This document shows positions 13,012-20,530 of a stretch of 32,557 nucleotides of DNA, one piece after another; the first letter of the stretch is position 1; each line of letters opens with the position of its first letter. The stretch covers positions 1 through 32,557 of the IMG/VR virus record IMGVR_UViG_3300010370_003319. One strand, 5' to 3'. The position numbers were made by a program, and so were the translations under genes. Below the pieces are notes generated by a model that worked only from the letters and a program-made list of their open reading frames with translations, searched no databases and was not told the origin of the DNA. The stretch is from a virus.

Positions 13012-13791
13012 TTAAATACTCCTAATATCTTCTTGTGTTAAAATATAACATCCATAATGTTGGACAGATATCGCAGCTGCTTTATTAGCAAATCTAATAG
13101 AAGAATCTAATCTTGCCTCATGATTTTCATATTGTAAAAATGCATAAACGAATGCTGCAAGGAATGTGTCCCCCGCACCAACAACATCAAACACATTAAC
13201 TTTATCAACTGGATATAATAATTTACAATACTCAACTCCAGACGATCCTTTTGTAACAATTAAATGCTGTGGTTCTGGTTTTGTAATAAGATTGTTATAC
13301 TCTCTCTGATTGATTTTAAATATTACATTCGGTTCAGTAAACAAATCTCTTTTCTTAGTGTCAATGAATACTGGACCTTTAAAATTTTGACAGAATACTT
13401 TAAGATCTTGAGTTGTTAAAAATCCTTTATCATAATCAGAAATAACTACAGCATCATAATTTAAATGAAGAAAGGCACTTCTAACCTCAGATGGTTTTAT
13501 TGGATCAACAAAATTATCTTCATCAACTCTTAATATTTGTTGATTAGATCCGCTATGAACAAATCTTTTTTTCTTAATAAGTTTTTTATTTGTAATATGA
13601 TTTACAAATACTCCAAAAGATTCAAGATTATTCTTAACGTTAGCAGACATTCCTAAAGAAGTTTCTGTTCGTTCATAATTTAAAATTGGTATAGGAGCTT
13701 CTGGACTTATTCTATCTACTGTTCCGTAGATATAACTATCCTCACAGGTTTCCCCTATTAATAATACTGTGTATTGTTTTTGTGGTTGCAT
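13012..13791 (-). CDS. hldA: D-glycero-beta-D-manno-heptose-7-phosphate kinase, HldA/HldE-kinase-like
   Basis: A PfkB/ribokinase-family kinase of 259 residues. The N-terminus has LLIGETCEDSYIYGTVDRISPEAP, split as residues 10-33, of the HldE kinase type, where RISPEAP is the characteristic block. The C-terminus has NQREYNN (161-167), FDVVGAGDTF (201-210, catalytic D208) and a following helix. It adds a 1-phosphate to heptose 7-phosphate. The usual GGAANV is GMSANV here, and the chain is shorter than the HldE kinase domain (about 318). The ATG at 13791 lies 50 nt inside the end of hldC, so the two HldE halves are separate genes in reversed order and probably coupled. Confidence 0.88.
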   Translation of the reverse strand: MQPQKQYTVLLIGETCEDSYIYGTVDRISPEAPIPILNYERTETSLGMSANVKNNLESFGVFVNHITNKKLIKKKRFVHSGSNQQILRVDEDNFVDPIKPSEVRSAFLHLNYDAVVISDYDKGFLTTQDLKVFCQNFKGPVFIDTKKRDLFTEPNVIFKINQREYNNLITKPEPQHLIVTKGSSGVEYCKLLYPVDKVNVFDVVGAGDTFLAAFVYAFLQYENHEARLDSSIRFANKAAAISVQHYGCYILTQEDIRSI

Positions 13792-14149
13792 AGTCACTTA
13801 TTCTATCAAAAAAAATTAATCTTTTTGCATATTGAGAACCAATTACTGGTTTATTTTTCCAATCAGATCCTACAATCATTATATCAGGATTAAATCCTTT
13901 TATCAATTTTTCTAATTCTTCATCACTAGAAAATAACTCAACCTGATTAACAGGTTTTAACATATTTAAAAAAAATTTTCTATCGTCTTGATTATATATT
14001 GGTCTAGTTAACCCTTTTTTTTCTCTTACTCGTTCATCAGTATCAATGGCAACTATCAAGTAATCACCATAAGACTTAGCAAAATTTAAAAGTTCAAGAT
14101 GTCCTTTATGAAGGAGATCAAACGTTCCATTTACAAAAACTTTTTTCAC
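13742..14149 (-). CDS. hldC: Heptose-1-phosphate adenylyltransferase, HldC/HldE-C-like
   Basis: This nucleotidyltransferase of 135 residues matches the C-terminal half of HldE: NGTFDLLHKGHLELL, with the H14-x-G-H17 active site, then ATDTDERVREKKG-like IDTDERVREKKG, DRKFFLNML, VGSDW and the final ISDYATTKTIHSI resembling the family STTxIIxKI. It makes ADP-D-glycero-beta-D-manno-heptose from heptose 1-phosphate and ATP. Related cytidylyltransferases share the fold, but the adjacent HldA and nearby HldD favour ADP-heptose. The start is a GTG at 14149 overlapping the upstream TGA (GTGA). Confidence 0.88.
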   Translation of the reverse strand: MKKVFVNGTFDLLHKGHLELLNFAKSYGDYLIVAIDTDERVREKKGLTRPIYNQDDRKFFLNMLKPVNQVELFSSDEELEKLIKGFNPDIMIVGSDWKNKPVIGSQYAKRLIFFDRISDYATTKTIHSIINRGNL

Positions 14150-14772
14150 GAAAATATCCTCTCAGTATCTTTTTCAGACAACATAAAACTGAATACCCAA
14201 AGTATTCTTTCTTTAGTACCTATAATCTCATCAACTTTATGTTCAGCTTTTGATACAATATATGACAATAAATCAGTTTCTTCAACTTCCCATGGTTGAT
14301 TTTCAATATATGTTATTCCCCCAGACAAAGGTTTTTGTGTTATGAAATTAAAATGAACTGTTTGTGTTCCGTCAAACCAAACTGGATCAACATGTGGATG
14401 CACAGTTCCTCCTTCAAAACTTATCTCACTAACAATTCCATCTTTACCAACTGGAGATAATCCAAAATCTTCAAATTCAAACGTCAATGCTATTCTTTTT
14501 TGTATATCATAAGCAACTTGAGGATAAACAAAATTTGGATTAGAAGAAACTACAAAATTTATATGATCATGAGAAGAAGAATCTAAAAGAGGATTGCCAT
14601 AATTAACTAAAGGGTTAGCAAATCTTGTAGTTAATTTTGTATTTTCAAGTTTTCTTGAATCCATTTTTGGATCTATAAAATAATTCTTTTTATAATTCGA
14701 TAGGGTCCAAGTATTAAGAATATTTTTTTCTTCTTCACTGATAAAATTTTTGTAAGCTTTAACTAAATCCAT
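14146..14772 (-). CDS. 2OG-Fe(II) oxygenase next to the halogenase
   Basis: A 208-residue protein with H127-V-D129 (TVHPHVDPVW), H178 (SKAEHKVDEI) and R189 (KERILWVFSF), the order expected for 2-oxoglutarate dioxygenases, in a beta-rich second half. The N-terminal half (ISEEEKNILNTW, then KKNYFIDPKMDSRKL) is less characteristic. The ATG at 14772 overlaps the halogenase stop by one base (TGATG). Such oxygenases next to flavin halogenases are seen in natural-product clusters, where they hydroxylate a substrate carrier or amino acid. In a phage the substrate is unknown. Confidence 0.72.
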   Translation of the reverse strand: MDLVKAYKNFISEEEKNILNTWTLSNYKKNYFIDPKMDSRKLENTKLTTRFANPLVNYGNPLLDSSSHDHINFVVSSNPNFVYPQVAYDIQKRIALTFEFEDFGLSPVGKDGIVSEISFEGGTVHPHVDPVWFDGTQTVHFNFITQKPLSGGITYIENQPWEVEETDLLSYIVSKAEHKVDEIIGTKERILWVFSFMLSEKDTERIFS

Positions 14773-16292
14773 CACATCTTAACGGGACTAGACGAGTTAA
14801 AAGGAATATTTGCTGGTTCTCCTCTATCAATTCTAGATAAAAGATCATCAACAAATTTTTTATGTAAAATAGATTTTTTATGTTTTTCAATTTCATTTTT
14901 ATAGAAGTCTTCGGATAAGATCAATGCTTGATCAGAAGTTATTCCATTATTTTTTGGTTCAATATTATTTTTATTTAATAATTGGCACAATAAAACACTC
15001 CAATTTTCTCCAACAAACATATAATCCCCATCTGAAGGTAACTCATATGGATTGTTTTGAACCTCATTTTCAAAAAACTTTTGTGTCTCAGTAATATTAT
15101 AAGTGTCTTGAACAAATTTCCAAAACTTACCCGTTGTTCTTTGATTATGTGAATAATGCATACTTACATAATCAACACAATTTTCAAAAAACGCTTTCAT
15201 TTTTTTATTGTAAACAAGAGTATCTATTACATTGTAGTAATTTCCTTTAAGTCCTTCTGCAAGTTCAATAATACCAGCACATATTAATGCAACTCCAGTG
15301 CTTTCTAAAGGTTCAATAAATCCTGCGGATAATCCAATGCAAACAACATTATCTTCCCAAAAATTATTATGATAATATGGAGTCCAATCCAATAATTTTA
15401 AATCATTTTTACTTATCCTATTATTCCAATGTCTGACAAAGTATTCTTTTGCTTCTTCTGGATCGGTTATATCACGATTAAATACTAATCCAGATCCAAT
15501 TCTTGATTGTGTTGGAATTTTCCATATCCATCCATGATCAACAGCGCAACATTTTGTATAAGGGGTTAACTCTTGTTCAATATCATCATAGGGAACATGT
15601 CCTGCAACTGCAGTATCACAAAACAATCTGTCCCTACAATTAACAGTATCTGGTTTAGATCCTAATAGTCTTTTCCATCCAGTACAATCAACAAATAAAT
15701 CTGATTCAATTTCTTCTCCAGATTCTAAGACGATGCACTGTATTCCACCGTTAGAATTTCTTTTAACCTCTACAACTTCTTGACTTACAAAAGTTATTTT
15801 ATTCGATATTTTTGTTTTAATATATTGAACCAACCTACCACAGTCAATATGATTGGCATATGTTCCTAAGTTTGTTGGATCAATTTTATTTTCAGTTACC
15901 GCTGGATTGTACAATGCACAACCATGAGTAAAAAAATCTTTATCCTTATTTAATGTCCAAAGATTTAAAAGATTTGTTTTGAGGTGTTTGAACTCGGGAT
16001 AGGCAAATGGATGCCAAAGATCTGCTCCTTCTTTTTGCCAGTCAGTAAACAAGATTCCACTTTTAAAAGTCGCATCTATAGCTGGAACCCATTCTTCAGC
16101 ATCAAAACCACAAAAATTCATAAACTGTTTAAATGAAAGCACAGTTGCCTCACCAACACCAACAGTTTCTGATTGTGTCTTATCAACAACTACAATCTCA
16201 CAATAAGATCTTACTTTTTTAAGTAAAAAAGCAGCGGTTAACCATCCAGAGGTTCCGCCGCCAACGATTACAATTCTACGAAGGGGTTTCAT
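14772..16292 (-). CDS. Flavin-dependent tryptophan-type halogenase
   Basis: The 506-residue protein has every hallmark of the family. The FAD loop is VIVGGGTSGWLTA (8-20). The halogenase signature WxWxIP is WIWKIP (255-260). The catalytic lysine that carries hypohalous acid is K77 in TFKSGILFTDW. The segment GLSAGFIEPLESTGVAL (320-336) has E330 matching the active-site glutamate. The length fits family members (about 500-550). It uses FADH2, O2 and halide to halogenate tryptophan-like or other electron-rich aromatics; whether free Trp, a peptide or a phage protein is the substrate cannot be read. The ATG at 16292 overlaps the carbamoyltransferase end by 17 nt. Related genes occur in some T4-like cyanophages. 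Confidence 0.92.
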   Translation of the reverse strand: MKPLRRIVIVGGGTSGWLTAAFLLKKVRSYCEIVVVDKTQSETVGVGEATVLSFKQFMNFCGFDAEEWVPAIDATFKSGILFTDWQKEGADLWHPFAYPEFKHLKTNLLNLWTLNKDKDFFTHGCALYNPAVTENKIDPTNLGTYANHIDCGRLVQYIKTKISNKITFVSQEVVEVKRNSNGGIQCIVLESGEEIESDLFVDCTGWKRLLGSKPDTVNCRDRLFCDTAVAGHVPYDDIEQELTPYTKCCAVDHGWIWKIPTQSRIGSGLVFNRDITDPEEAKEYFVRHWNNRISKNDLKLLDWTPYYHNNFWEDNVVCIGLSAGFIEPLESTGVALICAGIIELAEGLKGNYYNVIDTLVYNKKMKAFFENCVDYVSMHYSHNQRTTGKFWKFVQDTYNITETQKFFENEVQNNPYELPSDGDYMFVGENWSVLLCQLLNKNNIEPKNNGITSDQALILSEDFYKNEIEKHKKSILHKKFVDDLLSRIDRGEPANIPFNSSSPVKM

Positions 16293-18078
16293 TTTTAATA
16301 GTAATTAGTGTTTGATATTCAGGTAGATAGAGATATTCAATTAAACTGTTAGCAAGAGTTCTACAAGCATCGTCTAAAGTTTCAACAAGAGGTTCCCCAC
16401 CAAGATTAAATGATGTATTAAAAATTATAGGACAACCAGTTCTCTCATAAAAAGTATTAATTAGATTATAATAATGCTTATTTTGTTCTTGAGTTACCGT
16501 TTGAATTCTACAAGTTCCATCAACATGAATAATTGCTGGAATTTTTTCTTCTATACCATCTCGACAATTTACAGCATACATCATAAATGGAGTCTCATCC
16601 ATTCCACGAAGATCAAACCACTCATGAACATAATCTTTAAGAATAGATCCAGCAAAAGGTCTAAAATATTCTCTACGTTTGATTCTATTTACATGATCTT
16701 TTCCATCTGGATCACGAGGATCATAAAGAATAGAACGATTACCAAGAGCACGAGGACCTGCTTCAGATCTTCCTTGGAACAAAGCAACAATATTTTTATC
16801 CGTAATCAAATCAATTACATCTTCATAGGAAGATTGAGTAACAGAATTTGCATTATATTTTGAAGCAACTTCTTGTATTTGTTGTTCAGTGTACATATAA
16901 GATGGTCCAGTATAAAGATTATCAATTTGTTTTTTAATTTTTTTACTGTTTGTAATTCTATGGTAAGTCAGTAGAGCAGCACCTATTGCAGTGCCAGCAT
17001 CATTACTTACTGGTTCCACAAACAAGTTAATATTCTCATCCTTTAACTGATCAAGATACCAATAATTTGCAACACAGTTAAGTCCATATCCACCAGAAAG
17101 AACTACATTATTATTACCAGACATCTCAACTGCTTTACGAATTAAATCCAATACCATTTGTTGAGATTCTACTTGAATTGCATATGCCATATCTCTGCGA
17201 TTTTCAAGCAATGTCAAGTCTTTACAATCTTCTGGTGTATACAAAAATTCATATCTACCTTCATTAACAACTGCTCCATTTGGATAAGTTGGAACAATTA
17301 CATTTCTATCTGAAGTTTTCCACAATCCTCCACCACCATCAGTATAAATTTTAGGTACTTTTTTATTTGGTTTTCCATATGGGAATAATCCCATAGTTTT
17401 ACCAGCTTCAATAGGAGGCCATCCACAATACTGAGTAACTGCTTCATATGCTTTAGTAATACCAGCACTCTCATCCAAAATTAATTCATGAGTGCCAGTC
17501 TCATCTTCACCAGAACTATCAACCTGAGGAATTAATGCAGATCCCCAAGGTCCTTTTCCTGCTTGATGTTTGTACAAAGTTTTGATATTTGCTGGATATT
17601 CACAAGAAAATATAGATTCAAGTTCCCAACTCATCTCTTGAGATCTTCCAATATTCATTGGAATAAATGTACCTGCACCATCCACAACAACAGATACTGC
17701 AGATTTAAATCCAGACCTATAAAAGGCACATGCAGCATGAAGTTTATGGTGAGTTCTACTCAAGTCTATAACTTGAGGATGATCATATGGGTCTTGATTC
17801 CTATCAATTAACCCAAGTTTTCTTGCCATACCAGTGTAAATATCATCACCAGTAAAATCAATTGTTCCTGCTGACCCTAAAGGTTGAGTATGTGCGATTA
17901 CAAGATAATCAAGTTTTTTAGTATACTCAAGTATCTTAACCATGGACGCTAGAGGTCCACCATCATACTTATGTCTAGAAAGTCTTTCCTCTTCAATAGA
18001 TAAAACAATTTCTCCATTATGTAAAAGACAAACACCAGAGTTATGTCCTCTGGCAATAGCTGCGATCCATTCTGCCAT
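16276..18078 (-). CDS. Carbamoyltransferase, NodU/CmcH/TobZ family (full length, paralogue 3)
   Basis: Six hundred residues with both domains intact: ARGHNSGVCLLHNG (9-22), metal-binding HHKLH (110-114), VVDGAGTF (131-138), LSGGYGLNCVANYWYL (327-342), then the YrdC-like domain with GRSEAGPRALGNRS (436-449), KRREYFRPFA and a closing NTSFNLGGEPLVET. All consensus residues of the C-terminal domain are present, making this the most canonical of the three paralogues. It starts at the ATG at 18078 with TGAGG at about 8 nt. It is more like paralogue 2 than 1 by eye at LNCVANY and EP.S.DAGTAIG. Carbamoylates a hydroxyl of an unknown acceptor. Confidence 0.94.
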   Translation of the reverse strand: MAEWIAAIARGHNSGVCLLHNGEIVLSIEEERLSRHKYDGGPLASMVKILEYTKKLDYLVIAHTQPLGSAGTIDFTGDDIYTGMARKLGLIDRNQDPYDHPQVIDLSRTHHKLHAACAFYRSGFKSAVSVVVDGAGTFIPMNIGRSQEMSWELESIFSCEYPANIKTLYKHQAGKGPWGSALIPQVDSSGEDETGTHELILDESAGITKAYEAVTQYCGWPPIEAGKTMGLFPYGKPNKKVPKIYTDGGGGLWKTSDRNVIVPTYPNGAVVNEGRYEFLYTPEDCKDLTLLENRRDMAYAIQVESQQMVLDLIRKAVEMSGNNNVVLSGGYGLNCVANYWYLDQLKDENINLFVEPVSNDAGTAIGAALLTYHRITNSKKIKKQIDNLYTGPSYMYTEQQIQEVASKYNANSVTQSSYEDVIDLITDKNIVALFQGRSEAGPRALGNRSILYDPRDPDGKDHVNRIKRREYFRPFAGSILKDYVHEWFDLRGMDETPFMMYAVNCRDGIEEKIPAIIHVDGTCRIQTVTQEQNKHYYNLINTFYERTGCPIIFNTSFNLGGEPLVETLDDACRTLANSLIEYLYLPEYQTLITIKNETPS

Positions 18079-18086
18079 AATTTACC

Positions 18087-19199
18087 TCACTTAAGTTTTT
18101 GAAGGATATTTTCTGTTTCTTTATCTAAAAGTGGTTTACCAAACCCCTTTGAATTTTTTGTTGGATCAAATTTAAAGGTTTGTCTTTTTTCTGTTGTAGG
18201 GCAACATTCATTTGAAGCAATATCTTTTTGTGGAAGTGTTAAGGATCCCGTGTAAGCAGCAGGTTTTCCCATTCTTTTTTTCACAGAATCAATAATTTCC
18301 TTAACTTGAGATTGACTCAACTCCATTGATTCATCATTAAGACGATCCGAAACTTCATCTATTGCAATTCGGATTGGTGAATATACTCGTCTACCTTCAC
18401 CAACATCAATCACATCAAAATCAGCATGATCTGGATAAGAAATATTAATTGGATAGGTAGAACCAGTAACAACTGTAGCAGTCTTGTCTAGTGCCCTAGC
18501 AATATGTTGACCCATACTATCACAACCCAAGAAGTGATCTGCAGCAGCAATCACTCCTGACCAAATTCTCATATCTTGAATTTGTGGTCTAGCAACTTTA
18601 TAATTTGACTTGTCTTCATTTTCTTCTAAAGGAAAATGAATTTCACTCATTATAATGATTGCATAATCTTTTTTAAGTTCATTAATAATATTAACAATAT
18701 TATTTAAAGAAAAACTTCTAGAAGTAGTATCAATAATAAAGTCAGATCCCAATTGTTCAACTGACCTACCAAAAGGTTGAACAACTAAAACCTTGTCTTT
18801 GCCCGTTCCTGCTTTTACCTCTTCAACAATATTAAAACCCTGAACAATCTCTGCTTTACTCAATACAATATTAGGTTTAGGAAGATCTCTAGGAGAATCC
18901 AATTCATTGATTATAATATCAAATGACTGTGCTAAACTGCATTTTTGATTGTAATAATGCCAATCTCGATATGGTTCTGGAGATACACAATCCCTGTGTT
19001 TAATCTCGTTTTCAAATAATCCTTTATGCCAATTATCAAATGCCTTTCCATGTAAAGTAGGATGACCCTTGTAAAAATCTGTCCCCCCTTCACAAACGAT
19101 AATAAAATCGTCGTGAGTTTCTGCATATTTTTCAAGCGCAGGGATAGAGCAAATTACACGCCCCGCTCCGCCGTTAATAAAAAACGCCTTTGACCTCAT
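18087..19199 (-). CDS. GT9/heptosyltransferase-like glycosyltransferase
   Basis: The 370-residue protein has the two-domain GT-B outline of GT9 heptosyltransferases. It has an N-terminal INGGAGRVICSIPALEKY (8-25), a mid-chain VLVVQPFGRS (137-146), and C-terminal ADHFLGCDSMGQHIARAL (220-237) plus VVTGSTYP. The D227-S228...H motif matches the donor-site D(S)GxxH of ADP-heptose:LPS heptosyltransferases. It probably moves heptose or a related sugar to a glycan or protein, from ADP-heptose made by HldA/C/D. The last 70 residues (TFKFDPTKNSKGFGKP, with CC near NECC) are unlike standard GT9 enzymes. It starts at the ATG at 19199 with a GAGG upstream. Sequence divergence leaves acceptor and donor open. 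Confidence 0.7.
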   Translation of the reverse strand: MRSKAFFINGGAGRVICSIPALEKYAETHDDFIIVCEGGTDFYKGHPTLHGKAFDNWHKGLFENEIKHRDCVSPEPYRDWHYYNQKCSLAQSFDIIINELDSPRDLPKPNIVLSKAEIVQGFNIVEEVKAGTGKDKVLVVQPFGRSVEQLGSDFIIDTTSRSFSLNNIVNIINELKKDYAIIIMSEIHFPLEENEDKSNYKVARPQIQDMRIWSGVIAAADHFLGCDSMGQHIARALDKTATVVTGSTYPINISYPDHADFDVIDVGEGRRVYSPIRIAIDEVSDRLNDESMELSQSQVKEIIDSVKKRMGKPAAYTGSLTLPQKDIASNECCPTTEKRQTFKFDPTKNSKGFGKPLLDKETENILQKLK

Positions 19200-19226
19200 T
19201 GTTCAACCTCAGAGTTAAATTAATAT

Positions 19227-19242
19227 TGCTATTATAATAGCA
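19227..19242. repeat. Perfect 16-bp palindrome TGCTATTATAATAGCA
   Basis: In the 66-bp gap between the oxygenase gene (ending 19266) and the GT9-like gene (starting 19199). It contains a minus-strand TATAAT at 19231-19236 but no -35 at normal spacing. It could be an operator, a weak hairpin or a processing site. Confidence 0.5.
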
Positions 19243-19265
19243 TGATTTACAAATATTTAGATCAA

Positions 19266-19970
19266 TTAAAAGAACATGATTTGAGTAAGTCTATCATAGT
19301 CTTTATACATATCAGTCTCCATGATTGCACCATGGATCATGTTAGCATCATACAATACTGCCCTATTATACTTCATTGGGCAAACATATTGCAACTTTGG
19401 TTTATTTATTTTTCCATCCGCTTCTGGTTGAACTACAGAATAAAAACCAGTTCCAGGAGTAGATTCTTCTTCTCCATATTCTTCTGGAGTATTTAAATAA
19501 ACTAAAGATGCCCATTTATTGTACGGACCATCAATATGACAAATGCTATCCCAATCTCTACCAGAATCAATAATTTCTTGATTATTTGTCACATTAACAA
19601 CGAACCTCATAGCATCCCATTTAGTATAATGATGTTGTTTATCAAATTCCAAATGCCAATCTTCATGTTGACATAACTGCTCAAATACATGACACATTTG
19701 ATGTGCCATTTCATACATCAATTCTGGTTCTTCTCTCCAAACCCTTCTACCTATTGCACCAGCTAGTCGATCTTTATCAGTATATACTTCAGATTCTTTT
19801 GTCAGTTCGCGTATTTCATCTGGATTTTGATAAAAATCATCAATAATAAAAATCATTTTTTCTACAATTACATCTGAATTGAAAGTAACCAATCCAGTAT
19901 CTGTAGCAGACCAATATATATCATCTATTTTTTGAATCTTTACTTTTAAATCAGTATTAATTTCAAACAT
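19266..19970 (-). CDS. 2OG-Fe(II) oxygenase (DUF6445-like)
   Basis: The 234-residue protein has SICHIDGPYNKWASLVYLN with H145-I-D147, then PGTGFYSVV, NRAVLYDANMIHGA with H213, and R227 in DRLTQIMFF, giving HxD...H...R. The pattern CHxDGP..KWA..VYLN and the ending YDAxMIHGA recall DUF6445 proteins (from memory, unverified) that are related to prolyl hydroxylases. An N-terminal region of about 110 residues precedes the iron-binding core. The ATG overlaps the upstream TAA (TAATG), so it is coupled to the next oxygenase-like gene. Substrate unknown. Confidence 0.78.
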   Translation of the reverse strand: MFEINTDLKVKIQKIDDIYWSATDTGLVTFNSDVIVEKMIFIIDDFYQNPDEIRELTKESEVYTDKDRLAGAIGRRVWREEPELMYEMAHQMCHVFEQLCQHEDWHLEFDKQHHYTKWDAMRFVVNVTNNQEIIDSGRDWDSICHIDGPYNKWASLVYLNTPEEYGEEESTPGTGFYSVVQPEADGKINKPKLQYVCPMKYNRAVLYDANMIHGAIMETDMYKDYDRLTQIMFF

Positions 19971-20503
19971 TATAATAATGGAATTGCTCCAAAGTTTTCC
20001 GTTGGGGATGCCTCTCCAGTATAATCACTTGCAAATATAATGTCAAATCCAAGTGTAATTCTTTTTCCTTTATACTTTCTTTGGTTGACTACTCTATGTT
20101 TATGCTTTCCTGGTCCAAAGTAAATATTTCCACATTCGTTATCTATTGTCCAATTCTCAAATTCAGTTACCGTATCTTGTGGTTCTATAGATATATACCC
20201 ATGCCAACTGGCACTATGATTATGCCAACCTAAAACCTCATCATAATTATGATAATTTAACCAAGATTGAATCCAAAGTATTTCATTTGGAAATTTACTT
20301 CTTACAATCTCTCTAACTTTTTGATAAACTCTATACATGTGTATAGATGGAGAAGATACCCCAAAAATATTATAGTAAATATAAGCCTTTGTAGTATCAA
20401 AGACTCCATATTTTACTATATTATCGTGGGATATCTTCAGTTCTTTTATCAATTCTAACTGATTATCTTTAATATAATCAAATTTGTATAAAATATAATC
20501 CAT
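19970..20503 (-). CDS. Putative 2OG-Fe(II) oxygenase with HxH site
   Basis: The 177-residue protein has LGWHNHSASWHGYISIE (H94, H96), GPGKHKHRVV (H136) and R148 in KGKRITLGFDI. This is the same arrangement as the oxygenase at 10074-10688 and resembles TIGR02466-type proteins, in which HxH replaces HxD. The region IQSWLNYHNYDEVLGWHNH matches the usual start of that beta-helix core. It is the first gene of the leftward tailoring block after the tail genes. No ribosome site is evident before the ATG at 20503. The identity of the substrate is unknown, and activity rests on motif resemblance only. Confidence 0.65.
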   Translation of the reverse strand: MDYILYKFDYIKDNQLELIKELKISHDNIVKYGVFDTTKAYIYYNIFGVSSPSIHMYRVYQKVREIVRSKFPNEILWIQSWLNYHNYDEVLGWHNHSASWHGYISIEPQDTVTEFENWTIDNECGNIYFGPGKHKHRVVNQRKYKGKRITLGFDIIFASDYTGEASPTENFGAIPLL

Positions 20504-20530
20504 GTATTATATAAAAATCAAATATTAATA

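Noticed and set aside
19242-19496. Plus-strand open frame starting in the palindromic gap
   Set aside because: Most of it is antisense to the oxygenase at 19266-19970, which has a full iron site; no ribosome site or family match.
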